A stretch of DNA of 64,000 nt from Deinococcus sp. AJ005 (GTDB lineage Bacteria > Deinococcota > Deinococci > Deinococcales > Deinococcaceae), in assembly GCF_009017495.1 (NCBI RefSeq), contig NZ_CP044990.1:31001-95000 (forward strand), read 5' to 3'. How positions within the stretch are numbered: the stretch's first letter is position 1; each line of letters begins with the position of its first letter. The notes beneath the pieces are model-generated. The model saw only the letters and a program-made list of their open reading frames with translations, had not been told where the DNA came from and ran no database searches. Made by a program: the position numbers and the translations under genes. This document shows, piece by piece, positions 10,450 to 20,596 of the stretch.

Positions 10450-11058
10450 AGCCCAGACCGCGCTTCAGCGCACTCCGACTGTCCCAGCCAATCTTGCCCA
10501 TCAGGGTCCAGAGATCGGCTGGGACAGTCCATTTGTTTGAACGACTTGCTTGAAGGTTGCATCTTTCCTGGCTGCCAGGCTGGTTCTGGCTTCAGCTTCT
10601 GGTGGTCTGGTTGGCAGATGGCCATTCCTGGACGCCCAGATGAGAAGGCTTCACCCATCATGCAGTCTGACCCGGCACTCATGCTGCCCCATGAAATCAG
10701 CGAATCCAGTGCCCGGAAACACAGTGCCACCACGTCTGTTTGTGAATATTTTGCACTTGCCTGTCGGCTTTTGAAATGGTGCGTTTCAGGGGCCGCCCTG
10801 AGTGCATGAGTGACATGAGAGTGGATTTAAGAGACTGGTTTGCAGATTCCTCTAATAAGATTTGGTTAAGGTAACTGTGCAAGCACGGCGGCAGCCCTCC
10901 AGTAAGCCGATTCAACTTCTATTTTCTGGTAGCTCGCCGCCCACGCCCGGCCCGACTTTGGTCTCCAGAGACAGCTTGTTCAGGACCAACAGCACCTTTC
11001 CTGAACCTGAATCGATCAAGTCACCCGCCCCCCAACGTCTTCACAGAGGAAAACCACC
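10450..11058. other. 609-bp region without a supported gene
   Basis: Short frames on both strands lack start signals and family motifs. The region holds one strong inverted repeat (10477-10529) and presumably the promoter of the beta-helix lipoprotein gene. An AGAGGA ribosome-binding site lies at 11045-11050. Confidence 0.5.
10477..10529. repeat. 13-bp perfect inverted repeat
   Basis: GACTGTCCCAGCC (10477-10489) is exactly mirrored at 10517-10529, with a 27-base loop. A weakly T-rich stretch follows. It could be a terminator for the small upstream frame, an attenuator, or the stem of a decayed mobile element. Confidence 0.6.
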
Positions 11059-13137
11059 ATGTCTCACTCCCCCCGCTCAACCCTGTCTCTGACCGCCCTC
11101 GCCCTGACCCTGACCCTGGCTGCCTGTTCGCAGCAGACCGCCGCGCCCCAGGCCGACGAGCAAAGCGGCAGCCAGTTCGTCTATGACGGCACGGATCACT
11201 CCTGGGTTTCTCCTGACAACGGTCTGGTGGGCATGGAAGCCGAGGTGGCCAGGATGAAGGCGCTGACGATCAACACCGGCAACAACATGCTGAGCGGCGA
11301 GGCGTGGACGGCGGCCACCAGCGGGTACGGACCGATCGAGCGCAACATGAGCAATGGTGAATCCGGGGCCAGAGACGGGCGCATGCTGGCCGTGAACGGC
11401 AAGAAGTATGACAGTGGGTTTGGGGTGCATGCCAATTCCTCGATGACCTTCAATCTGGGTGGTAAATGCAAGCGCTTTATCAGCGACGTGGGTATTGATG
11501 ACGAGGTGGGCAACCAGGGCAGCGTGGTGTTCCAGGTGTACGCAGACGGCGTCAAACTGTTCGACAGTGGGAAGATGACCGGCGCGGACGGTACAAAGAC
11601 CGTCAACGTCGACATCGCGGGCCGTAAGGAACTCAAGCTGATGGTCACCGACGCGGGCGACAACAACTACTACGATCACGCCGACTGGGGCGGAGCCATT
11701 CTGGTGGATTGCAACGCAGCCGGGGCCGTTGTTCCTGCGCCCGTCCCGACGCCGACTCCCCCCGCACCTGCGCCCGCACCTGCAACTTGGACCAGGATCG
11801 CCGGCGAGGGTGAGTCTTTCTCTGTCAGCGGAACGCAAAGGGTCAGATACGGCGCTGGCACCGCGTGGATCGTAAAAGACGTCACCTCCAGTGGCCAATG
11901 CACCAACGGGTTCTTCGGCAACGATCCGGCCTATGGCACGACGAAATCTTGCGAGATCAATGCACCTGCATCTGCACCCACTCCAGTCCCTGCACCCACT
12001 CCGCCTGCGCCCACACCTCCGTCCGGCAACGTGAATTACAGCGGTCCGTTTGTGATTACCAAGGGCGGCACCTACCGGGGCAACTGGGAAAGCATGAATC
12101 CCAATGTGCCTGCGGTCCTCATCCAGACTTCAGACCCCGTGGTGATCGAAGGCTCCAACCTGCGCGGACGCGGCGAGTTGATTCGCGGCTGGAAGGTCAA
12201 CCTGACGGTCCGCAACTCCAACGGCTACGGCATGAACCCTAATGTCTACGGCGGACATGCTGGGCGCTTCATCGCTGCCGAGGAAGTCTATAACCTCCGT
12301 GTGGAGAACAATTACCTGGAAGGCACCTCGGGGATCTACGTTAATCAGTTCTACGGCAAGGGCGATGGGCAGACCATCAAGATCCTGCGTAACAAGGCCA
12401 AGAATATCGATGGCCGCAAGAGTGACGGCAACGGTGGGTACAACGGCGATCGGTATTATGTCCAGTTCGCGCAGATCGCCAAGGTGCAAAATGTGCCGGG
12501 CATGGAGATCGCCTGGAACCAGGTCATCAACGAGCCGGGCCTCAGCTCTCTGGAAGAGAACATCAACCTGTATTCCACCAGCGGCACTGCCGGAAGCCGG
12601 ATGCAGATCCACGACAACTACATCCAGGGGGCGTTCGCCATCAAGGCGGCCACGGACGGTGCTTATTCCGGCGGCGGCATCATGCTGGGTGACGGTCCGG
12701 TGGGCAATTTGGGCGAGGCGGGCGGTTACGTCGATGTCTACAACAACCAGATCGTCAGCACCTCCAACCAGGGGATTGGCATCGCGGGCGGGCATGATCA
12801 CAACGTGTTTAACAACCGTATCCTGTCGAGTGGACGCCTGCCTACCGGCGAGATCAACAAGGCCCAGAACGTCGGGATCTACGTCTGGGACGTCATGAAC
12901 GGCAAGGGCAGCAACACCTGGTTTAACAACACGGTTCACGACAACGTGATCGGCTGGACCCGCGTCAATGCCAACAACAGCACCTGGCTCAACAACACCT
13001 GGTTCGCCGACTGCTCCAACACCTGTTACAACAACGCCTCCTGGTCCGGCGCAGTGACGATGGACACCGAGAAGCAGGAGTTCCAGATGTGGCAGAACAA
13101 GTTCCGCGCCGCTGGCATGAGCATGGGACCCAACTGA
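11059..13137 (+). CDS. Secreted lipoprotein with NPCBM/NEW2 domain and parallel beta-helix
   Basis: The signal peptide ends in LTLTLAAC, a lipobox, so the protein is probably lipid-anchored. Residues ~45-220 form an NPCBM/NEW2-type carbohydrate-binding module (YDSGFGVHANSSMTFNL, VVFQVYADGVKLFDSG, DHADWGGAILVDC). A Pro/Ala linker, a short repeat-like domain (~245-305) and a second Pro-rich linker follow. From about residue 335 on it is Asn/Gly-rich right-handed beta-helix sequence (ENNYLEGTSGIYV, VYNNQIVSTSNQGIGIAGG, FNNRILSSG), as in pectate-lyase-like and Parallel beta-helix repeat proteins. It probably binds or cleaves an extracellular polysaccharide. It is monocistronic, with its own terminator. 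Confidence 0.85.
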   Translation: MSHSPRSTLSLTALALTLTLAACSQQTAAPQADEQSGSQFVYDGTDHSWVSPDNGLVGMEAEVARMKALTINTGNNMLSGEAWTAATSGYGPIERNMSNGESGARDGRMLAVNGKKYDSGFGVHANSSMTFNLGGKCKRFISDVGIDDEVGNQGSVVFQVYADGVKLFDSGKMTGADGTKTVNVDIAGRKELKLMVTDAGDNNYYDHADWGGAILVDCNAAGAVVPAPVPTPTPPAPAPAPATWTRIAGEGESFSVSGTQRVRYGAGTAWIVKDVTSSGQCTNGFFGNDPAYGTTKSCEINAPASAPTPVPAPTPPAPTPPSGNVNYSGPFVITKGGTYRGNWESMNPNVPAVLIQTSDPVVIEGSNLRGRGELIRGWKVNLTVRNSNGYGMNPNVYGGHAGRFIAAEEVYNLRVENNYLEGTSGIYVNQFYGKGDGQTIKILRNKAKNIDGRKSDGNGGYNGDRYYVQFAQIAKVQNVPGMEIAWNQVINEPGLSSLEENINLYSTSGTAGSRMQIHDNYIQGAFAIKAATDGAYSGGGIMLGDGPVGNLGEAGGYVDVYNNQIVSTSNQGIGIAGGHDHNVFNNRILSSGRLPTGEINKAQNVGIYVWDVMNGKGSNTWFNNTVHDNVIGWTRVNANNSTWLNNTWFADCSNTCYNNASWSGAVTMDTEKQEFQMWQNKFRAAGMSMGPN

Positions 13138-13182
13138 GCCGTTATCTCAGCCAACTCTCTGCCTGATTGGAGAGGCCAATAG

Positions 13183-13216
13183 AGGAGACCTGCCATGCCC
13201 GGCAGGTCTCCTTTTT
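13183..13216 (+). terminator. Rho-independent terminator of the beta-helix gene
   Basis: AGGAGACCTGCC (13183-13194) pairs with GGCAGGTCTCCT (13201-13212) and is followed directly by T residues. Confidence 0.9.
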
Positions 13217-13303
13217 GTTCTGGCTGACTGCCCTGATCCTGACCCTTCATGCGGCGCGTCCTCAGCTACATTCCAGGTGAATCAGGGCCAGTGATCAGGA
13301 CGT

Positions 13304-14698
<1,395 letters not shown>

Positions 14699-14816
14699 GA
14701 GGGCAGTTTAGAGCAGCCTGTGCATCAGGCGCAGCGGATGAGAATCTCCTCCTCGTTTGTTTCGCGCCGCCCCCTCTTTACCAGCGTTTGATCGACTTCA
14801 CAGCAATGTGGTGGCC

Positions 14817-14841
14817 AAAAAATCCCCTCAATGAAGAGGGG
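14817..14841 (-). terminator. Terminator of the S9 peptidase gene
   Basis: On the minus strand a CCCCTC/GAGGGG stem (14841-14836 with 14829-14824) is followed by ATTTTTT. Confidence 0.85.
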
Positions 14842-14874
14842 GACGAATGCAGGCCCATGTTCAGGAGAACCGCT

Positions 14875-16821
14875 CTACTCCTTTAGCCACTGCTCCAGCC
14901 AGCCCAGGTATTCCTCCAGTCGCTTGATCCGGCGGTCCGGGCGGCCCGCGCGGGACAGCTCGTGGTTTTCCTCCGGGAAGCGCACGAAGCGCGCCGGGAC
15001 GCCATGCAGGGTCAGCGCGGCGTACCACTGCTCAGCCTGCTCGATGGGGCAGCGGTGGTCTAGCACGCTATGCACGATCAGCGTGGGGGTTTTCACGTCC
15101 TCTACGTATTGCAGCGGGCTGAGGTCCCACAGCTTCAGGGCGTCGGCGCGGCGGTGGAAGTTCAGACCCAGTTCGTCGTCCCAGAAACGCAGCCCGATGT
15201 CTGAAGTGCCGCCAAAGGACAGCAGATTGCAGATGCTGCGGTCTGTAATCGCCGCCTGAAAGCGCGTGGTGTGCCCTGTGATCCAGTTGGTCATGAATCC
15301 GCCGTAGCTGCCGCCCATCACGGCGCTGCGGCTGCCGTCCAGGCGCGGGCAGGCTTCCAGGCAGCGGTCAAAGAAGTTGATCAGATCGTCCATGTCAGGG
15401 CCGCCCCAGCGCCCGTGAATCTCATCCACCCACGCCTGCCCATAGCCTGCGCTGCCGCGTGGATTGCTGTAGCACACGCCATAACCCCGTGCCGCGAACA
15501 GTTGGAATTCGTGCATGAAGGCGTGGCCGTAATCGGTGTGCGGGCCGCCGTGAATGGTCAGGATGGCGGGAACCTTCGCCTCGCCCTCCGGCAGCAGCGC
15601 CCAGCCCTCGCCCTCGCCCAGTTCGTTCTGGAAGGTCACGCGCTCTGGTGTGCGGACCGGGAAGGTCAGGCGGTCATGCAGGGCCGTCACCGTCTTGCCG
15701 TTCAACTCCACTTCGGGGAAACGGTCAGCCCGCTCACGAATCAGCGCCACGCTGCTGCCAGATGCCGTGAAGGACGGAATGACGGCCTGAGCGTCATGGT
15801 CCTGCGCCGTGACCTTGCCGTCCAGCGTGACCCGGAACAGGCCGCAACTGCCACGCACCGTGCTGGAGAACAGCAAAGTCTTGTCGTCCAACCAGACGGG
15901 TTTTTCGGGCAGCGCCCCCACATGGCAGTCGCCGCCCACCATGTTGCCCACGCCGTGATCGTGCTGCTCGTCCAGGCGTCGCCACGAGCCGTCTGCCTCC
16001 ACCAGAAACAGGTGGCTGTTTTCCGGGCTGCCCTTGCCTTCGGGGCGGCCCACCAGCACGAATCGTCCCCCGTCCGGGTGCAGAATCAGCGTCCCGATGC
16101 CCGAATTCCAGTGTGTGACCTGTTCGGGTGTGCCGTTCAGGGGCAGGCGGTAGACCTCCTGCTGGCCCTGGGTGGCCCTCAGTTCGTCGGTGCTGGAGAC
16201 GAACAGCACGCCGCCCGAATCTGGCTGCCAGGCGTAACTGTTGATCTCAGTTTCGGGCGCATGCCATTCGCTCAATTTGTCGGCTCCGATGTCGTAGTGC
16301 CACAACCGGGCCGGGCGTTCGGGCAGCCAGTCGCGCCCATTGAAGCGGTAGCGCGGGCGGGTGATCACGCGGGCCTCGCCGCGTTCGTCGCGTTTGTCCT
16401 CGTCGTCGCCCGTGCTGAGAAAGGCTAGAGAACGCCCGTCGGGGCTGAATTGCAGGTCCTGCACGGCCCCCTTGAATTCGGTCACGGGCCGGGCCTCGCC
16501 GCCGTTCACTGGCAGCAGATGAAGCTGTCCACCCTGTCCCTTACTGGCACGCACGAAGGCCAGCGTTGCCCCGTCCGGGGACCAGCGCGGCGAGCTGTCG
16601 CGGCCCTCGCCCTGGGTGAGCTGCGTTGCCGGGCCGCCGTCACTGAGCCACAGGTGGGTCTTGTAGCGCGGCTTCGCAAATTCCTTATCCGGTTTCTGGG
16701 GGTCTTCCTCTTCCACCCGCGCCAGCACGAAGGCGACGCGCTGTCCGTCCGGGCTGATCTGTGGATCGGAGGGAAAGGCCAGGGCGAGCAGGCTATCGGG
16801 GCCGGGTATTGGATTGGACAT
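14875..16821 (-). CDS. S9-family serine peptidase (acylaminoacyl peptidase-like)
   Basis: It is a prolyl-oligopeptidase-family enzyme that cleaves short or N-blocked peptides, probably in the cytoplasm since no signal peptide is seen. The first ~380 residues form a WD/TolB-like beta-propeller (QISPDGQRVAFV, SPRWSPDGATLAFV, DLQFSPDGRSLAFLS). The alpha/beta-hydrolase domain follows, with nucleophile GGSYGGFM, Asp in VLDHRCPIEQAE and His in FPEENHELSR. The start at 16821 is set by TATCCT (16834-16829) seven bases upstream, which makes an upstream GTG unlikely. Confidence 0.92.
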   Translation of the reverse strand: MSNPIPGPDSLLALAFPSDPQISPDGQRVAFVLARVEEEDPQKPDKEFAKPRYKTHLWLSDGGPATQLTQGEGRDSSPRWSPDGATLAFVRASKGQGGQLHLLPVNGGEARPVTEFKGAVQDLQFSPDGRSLAFLSTGDDEDKRDERGEARVITRPRYRFNGRDWLPERPARLWHYDIGADKLSEWHAPETEINSYAWQPDSGGVLFVSSTDELRATQGQQEVYRLPLNGTPEQVTHWNSGIGTLILHPDGGRFVLVGRPEGKGSPENSHLFLVEADGSWRRLDEQHDHGVGNMVGGDCHVGALPEKPVWLDDKTLLFSSTVRGSCGLFRVTLDGKVTAQDHDAQAVIPSFTASGSSVALIRERADRFPEVELNGKTVTALHDRLTFPVRTPERVTFQNELGEGEGWALLPEGEAKVPAILTIHGGPHTDYGHAFMHEFQLFAARGYGVCYSNPRGSAGYGQAWVDEIHGRWGGPDMDDLINFFDRCLEACPRLDGSRSAVMGGSYGGFMTNWITGHTTRFQAAITDRSICNLLSFGGTSDIGLRFWDDELGLNFHRRADALKLWDLSPLQYVEDVKTPTLIVHSVLDHRCPIEQAEQWYAALTLHGVPARFVRFPEENHELSRAGRPDRRIKRLEEYLGWLEQWLKE

Positions 16822-16834
16822 GGGCTTCAGGATA

Positions 16835-17124
16835 GCCCCTTCCACGGCTGCGACACGCGATTTTTACTCTCGCTCAGGGAGTATTCATGACGAAATGGTC
16901 AAGACCAATTGGGACAAAGCTCCTGGCGGTCAGAAGGTCATCAGTTAGACTAGACATACCGGCACCACCGGCTCCACCTGTTCAGACACGGCCCCGTTTT
17001 GCGACGTGGCGTCACACCGTTGACGTTGTTTCTCGTCATTCGTGGCAGGTCATCCCGGAGCCAGGGCCGCTGCCAGCAGGTCAAGGCACCCCACATTGAT
17101 CCTCGTTTTTTCCGGAGGCCCACC
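16835..17124. other. 290-bp intergenic region
   Basis: It lies between divergent genes. I see the leaderless promoter of the S9 gene on the minus strand and, at the other end, the CCGGAGG ribosome-binding site of the next gene. Small frames here show no coding signals. Confidence 0.5.
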
Positions 17125-17451
17125 ATGACTGCCCCTCAACCCCTTTCCAACCGAGTCCAGAAGCCCACACCCAATGCCGCGTTGCCATCGGCCCGCCCCC
17201 AGACCAAATCCATCCAGTCCAGACCCGTCCAGACGCCCGCCGCGTTACAGGACATGCTGTGTACCTGGGTTCCCGGCACCACCAGCATCGTCCGGCTCAA
17301 AATCGGTACCGAGCCGGGCCGCGAACGCACCCTGGAAGTGACCAGCACGCACCTGAGCCGCATCTTCGGCAAGGAAGTGGTGCATGACCTGTACCTCAAA
17401 GGCCGCTCGAAGGTCATGGTCACGGCCCAGCAACTCGCCCTGCTGACCTGA
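17125..17451 (+). CDS. Conserved-looking hypothetical protein
   Basis: ATG 17125 follows a good CCGGAGG site. The first ~40 residues are Pro/Gln/Ser-rich and probably disordered. A compact domain follows (LCTWVPGTTSIVRLKIG, TLEVTSTHLSRIFGKEVVHDLYLKGR). I do not recognise the family. It is a single gene closed by a strong terminator, which supports its being real. Confidence 0.7.
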   Translation: MTAPQPLSNRVQKPTPNAALPSARPQTKSIQSRPVQTPAALQDMLCTWVPGTTSIVRLKIGTEPGRERTLEVTSTHLSRIFGKEVVHDLYLKGRSKVMVTAQQLALLT

Positions 17452-17505
17452 GGCGCAGGCCAGCAAGCCCAAGCTGGCCGTCACAGTTCAGCGAGAACGG
17501 ATCAG

Positions 17506-17533
17506 ACCTCCAACCCAAGGTTGGAGGTTTTTT
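17506..17533 (+). terminator. Rho-independent terminator
   Basis: ACCTCCAACC (17506-17515) pairs with GGTTGGAGGT (17519-17528) over a three-base loop, followed by a T-run. Confidence 0.92.
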
Positions 17534-17594
17534 CCTGGCGTGGCTATGGCATACGGTTTTTTTGTGTCCGCCTGGGCCGGGGTAGCATGAGGGC

Positions 17595-18716
17595 ATGTCA
17601 TCCCCATCTGCTCGATCTGACCTGCAACCTGACCTTAAGGCCATGCTCAGCGACCTGCGAACCCTGGTGGACATCGAGTCGCCGTCCACCGATCTGGCGG
17701 CGATCTGCCGAGTCATGGACGTAGTCGAACACTGGGCACTCGATCTGGGCGCGGAAACGCACGCGCTGCCCGGCGGCACCCGCCTGTTCAACTTCGGGAC
17801 CGTCTATGACGAACAGCCGATTCTGGTGCTGGCCCACGCCGATACCGTCTGGCCGCACGGCACGCTGCAAACGATGCCCTGGCGCGAGGATGGAGACCGC
17901 CTGTACGGCCCCGGAACCTATGACATGAAGGCCGGAATCGTCGGCCTGTTTCATGCGCTGCGTGCCCTGAACCACCAGTGGCCCAGGGGCGGCGTGCAGG
18001 TGCTGCTCTCGCCGGACGAGGAAACGGGCAGTGCCAGCAGCCGCGCGTACATCGAGACCGCCGCCCGCAATGCCCGCGCCGTGCTGGTGGTGGAACCCCC
18101 GGTGGCCGACAGCCACAACCTCAAGACCGGGCGCAAGGGCACCGGCCACTTCTCGCTGCACTTCCAGGGCGTCGCCAGCCACGCTGGAAACAAGCCGGAG
18201 GAGGGAGCCAGCGCCATTACGGCAGCCGCGAAGGCCGTGCTGGAAGTTCAGGCCCTGGCTCGCCCGGAGATCGGCACCACCATCAGCGTCGGGCTGATCC
18301 GGGGGGGCAGCGCCGTCAACGTGGTGCCCGCCGAGTGCGTGCTGGACATTGATCTGCGGGTTTCCACACTGGCCGAGGCCGAGCGCATCACGGCGGCGGT
18401 GCAGGCCCTGACCCCGGACGATCCACGCGTCAAGCTGACCATTCTGGGCGGCCTGAACCGTCCCCCTTTCGAGCAGGGCGACGGCAGCCTGGGGCTGTTC
18501 GAGCAGGCGCAGACCGCTGCGCAGAGCCTGGGCTTCACGCTGGGCCACGAATCTGTGGGCGGCGGCAGCGACGGCAACTTCACCGCGCCGCTCTCGCCCA
18601 CGCTGGATGGCCTGGGCGCACCCGGCGACGGCGCGCACGCCAGCCACGAACACATCCGTCTGGACCGCTGGCCGGACCATGTGCGCCTGCTGACCCGCCT
18701 GCTGCAAGAGGTCTGA
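17595..18716 (+). CDS. M20-family metallopeptidase (glutamate carboxypeptidase-like)
   Basis: M20 zinc peptidases remove terminal residues from peptides or acyl-amino acids. The metal site is visible: His/Asp in LVLAHADTVWP, Asp in GPGTYDMKAG, the catalytic pair in SPDEETGS, and a late His in GAHASHEHIRLDRW. The middle ~110 residues are the dimerisation domain (GVASHAGNKPEEGASA). The overall pattern is closest to carboxypeptidase G2-like enzymes. TAGCAT (17583-17588) ends six bases before the ATG, so translation is probably leaderless. Confidence 0.9.
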   Translation: MSSPSARSDLQPDLKAMLSDLRTLVDIESPSTDLAAICRVMDVVEHWALDLGAETHALPGGTRLFNFGTVYDEQPILVLAHADTVWPHGTLQTMPWREDGDRLYGPGTYDMKAGIVGLFHALRALNHQWPRGGVQVLLSPDEETGSASSRAYIETAARNARAVLVVEPPVADSHNLKTGRKGTGHFSLHFQGVASHAGNKPEEGASAITAAAKAVLEVQALARPEIGTTISVGLIRGGSAVNVVPAECVLDIDLRVSTLAEAERITAAVQALTPDDPRVKLTILGGLNRPPFEQGDGSLGLFEQAQTAAQSLGFTLGHESVGGGSDGNFTAPLSPTLDGLGAPGDGAHASHEHIRLDRWPDHVRLLTRLLQEV

Positions 18717-18850
18717 TACGGATTCCGATTGAAAGGTTTGCAAAAACATTGCAATCCGAGCGGACGCGAGCAGCAAAGAAGACGGGTTCTACGTATGGAT
18801 TAAATCTTCGGCGCTTTCCCGAAGGTTTAAGGAATTAAGCGGAATCCGTA
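18717..18850 (-). repeat. 134-bp structured intergenic repeat, copy 1
   Basis: The ends are inverted copies of TACGGATTCCG (18717-18727 and 18840-18850). Read on the minus strand it aligns end to end with the copies at 25668 and 26766 and has the same length. A stem lies at 18800-18811/18819-18830 and a second, TTGCAA/TTGCAA, nearer the left end. Terminal inverted repeats, fixed length and no coding content suggest a MITE-like element. Confidence 0.85.
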
Positions 18851-18899
18851 TGAGCTGAGGTTGTCTGCCGTCCCCTTTCCGCCTATGCCAGGAGGTTAC

Positions 18900-19196
18900 A
18901 TGTTCAACCTGTTCCGCAAACCGCCCGCCAACCCCAACGTCAAGCAGGACGATGCCCAGACCTTCCGCGTCCGTGTGCGTACCGTCCGGCACGGCGAGAT
19001 CGTCGAATTCCGCTTTACCAAGGGCGCGCACATCGGCATCGACGACGACGGCAACTATGTGTTCCGCAAGCCGGTGATCTCGCCGCAGCATTTGGACCGG
19101 GGCGAACTGGTGGTGCAGTTCAACAACCGCTATCAGGTGCTGTCCACCACCGGGGACGGCGTGGAATTTGTGCCCGTGAGCGAGTGGGAAGACTGA
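18900..19196 (+). CDS. Hypothetical protein
   Basis: ATG 18900 has an excellent AGGAGG site three bases upstream; a longer TTG-start frame has none. The 98-residue soluble protein begins MFNLFRKPPANPN and is rich in beta strands (FRVRVRTVRHGEIVEFRF, GNYVFRKPVIS, YQVLSTTGDGVEFVP). I do not recognise a family or function. It stands alone between the repeat and a regulatory gap. Confidence 0.75.
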   Translation: MFNLFRKPPANPNVKQDDAQTFRVRVRTVRHGEIVEFRFTKGAHIGIDDDGNYVFRKPVISPQHLDRGELVVQFNNRYQVLSTTGDGVEFVPVSEWED

Positions 19197-19576
19197 CGAC
19201 CTGACCGCTGGACCTCAGCCGCTGGATCAGGCCAGCAACCCGTCGGTCTTGCCAATGGGCGGTTTCGAGCGGTTGAACAGTGTGATCTCTAACAGTGAGG
19301 TGACGCTGTTTCAGAAGAGAGGCTGGGTGCAGGGGGTGTGAACTACACCTGAGAGTACTTGCGCCCTGCGACGTGTCACTGCCATCTAGATCGGCGTGTC
19401 CACAGAGAAAGCAGGTGAATGATTGGAGGGGAGCGTGAATGCTCTCCTCCCTGCGCCTGTCTGATTGTAGGTGGAAATGCCGTGTGGAAGGAGGATGCGC
19501 GGGAACGTTGCTTTTTTAGAAGCACAGGTGTACAGTGAATTCAATCGTTAATAAAGTTTCTTATCTAGGAGATGCA
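19197..19576. other. 380-bp intergenic region before the sugar operon
   Basis: No gene is supported. The final ~80 bases are AT-richer (TTAATAAAGTTTCTTAT) and probably hold the operon promoter and ROK operator. I cannot fix a palindrome with confidence. Confidence 0.45.
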
Positions 19577-20596
19577 ATGGGTCAGCCGCGTGAGCTTCGG
19601 CGTCTTAACCGCCGTGCCGTCACACAATTGTTGTTTTCAGGAAGTGGGCTGACACGCCCGCAGCTTGCCGATCAGACAGGTCTCTCTAAGGTCACCGTCA
19701 ACGTCGTGGTCCAGGAGTTGCTGAATCACGGCATCGCCCAGTTGTCCATGTCATCCGATCAGGGCGTGGGCCGCACCCCCCAGCGGGTAGAGTTGCGCCC
19801 GCAGGTGGGCGCGATCCTGGCCGTCGATCTCCAGCCCACCCAGATCTACACCCAGCTCAGCGGTCTGGCGGGCGGCGCTCCCAGAAAACAGCAGGTCGAT
19901 TGCGCTGAAGCGGATCTCACCGACGCGCTTCTGGACGTCTTTGCTGGGGCACTGGCCGATGCGGCTTACGGGCCGCTCTGCCACGTCCTGATCGGCCTTC
20001 CAGCGCCCGTCGATCCGCAGGGCCGCGTTCGGGAACCCAATGTCACACACCACCTCGACGTGCAGCGTGTCACGGCTTTCCTGGACGCCGCCGGGGTGAC
20101 CTACGCCTTTGCAAACGATGCGAACCTCGTTGCGCTGGCTGCCACCCGCGAGACTCCTGGCTGGAGTCACGTTGCGGTGCTGGTCGAGCGGCCCAGCGGC
20201 ACAGGGATGGGCCTGCTGCTGGGCGGCGAACTCTACCGGGGGATGCACGGACGCGCCGGAGAAATCGGGCGCTCGCGCTGGCCCGGCCCCCTTGGTGCGG
20301 AGCCGCTGGAAAGCCTGCCCAGCCCCGAACGCCTGGAGGCCACGGCGTTCATGCTGGCCGGACTCGTCCATACCCTCGACTTGCAACACGTCGTTCTCGG
20401 CATGCCGAAAGACCGTGCTACTGCGTTGCAGGACAAGCTGAGCGTGCTGCTGGACCTGTCGATTACCATCCATCTGCTGCCGGATGTGGGGGACGCCGTC
20501 CTGCGCGGCGCGGCCCTGCTGGCCCGGCAACAGGCGCACGAACACCTGCTGGCGCGTGTGGAAGACTTGGGAAGGGAGAAACCCGATGTGGCATGA
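19577..20596 (+). CDS. ROK-family transcriptional regulator
   Basis: ATG 19577 is preceded by AGGAG at five bases, better than the GTG at 19535. An N-terminal winged helix-turn-helix (RRAVTQLLFSGSGLTRPQLADQTGLSKVTVNVVVQELL) is followed by a ROK sugar-kinase-like domain (AILAVDLQPT, ANDANLVALA, GMHGRAGEIG). The usual ROK zinc motif CxCGxxGCxE is absent after GRAGEIG, so zinc binding is unlikely. It heads the sugar operon, overlaps the lyase gene by 11 bases, and is presumably its sugar-responsive repressor. Confidence 0.9.
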   Translation: MGQPRELRRLNRRAVTQLLFSGSGLTRPQLADQTGLSKVTVNVVVQELLNHGIAQLSMSSDQGVGRTPQRVELRPQVGAILAVDLQPTQIYTQLSGLAGGAPRKQQVDCAEADLTDALLDVFAGALADAAYGPLCHVLIGLPAPVDPQGRVREPNVTHHLDVQRVTAFLDAAGVTYAFANDANLVALAATRETPGWSHVAVLVERPSGTGMGLLLGGELYRGMHGRAGEIGRSRWPGPLGAEPLESLPSPERLEATAFMLAGLVHTLDLQHVVLGMPKDRATALQDKLSVLLDLSITIHLLPDVGDAVLRGAALLARQQAHEHLLARVEDLGREKPDVA

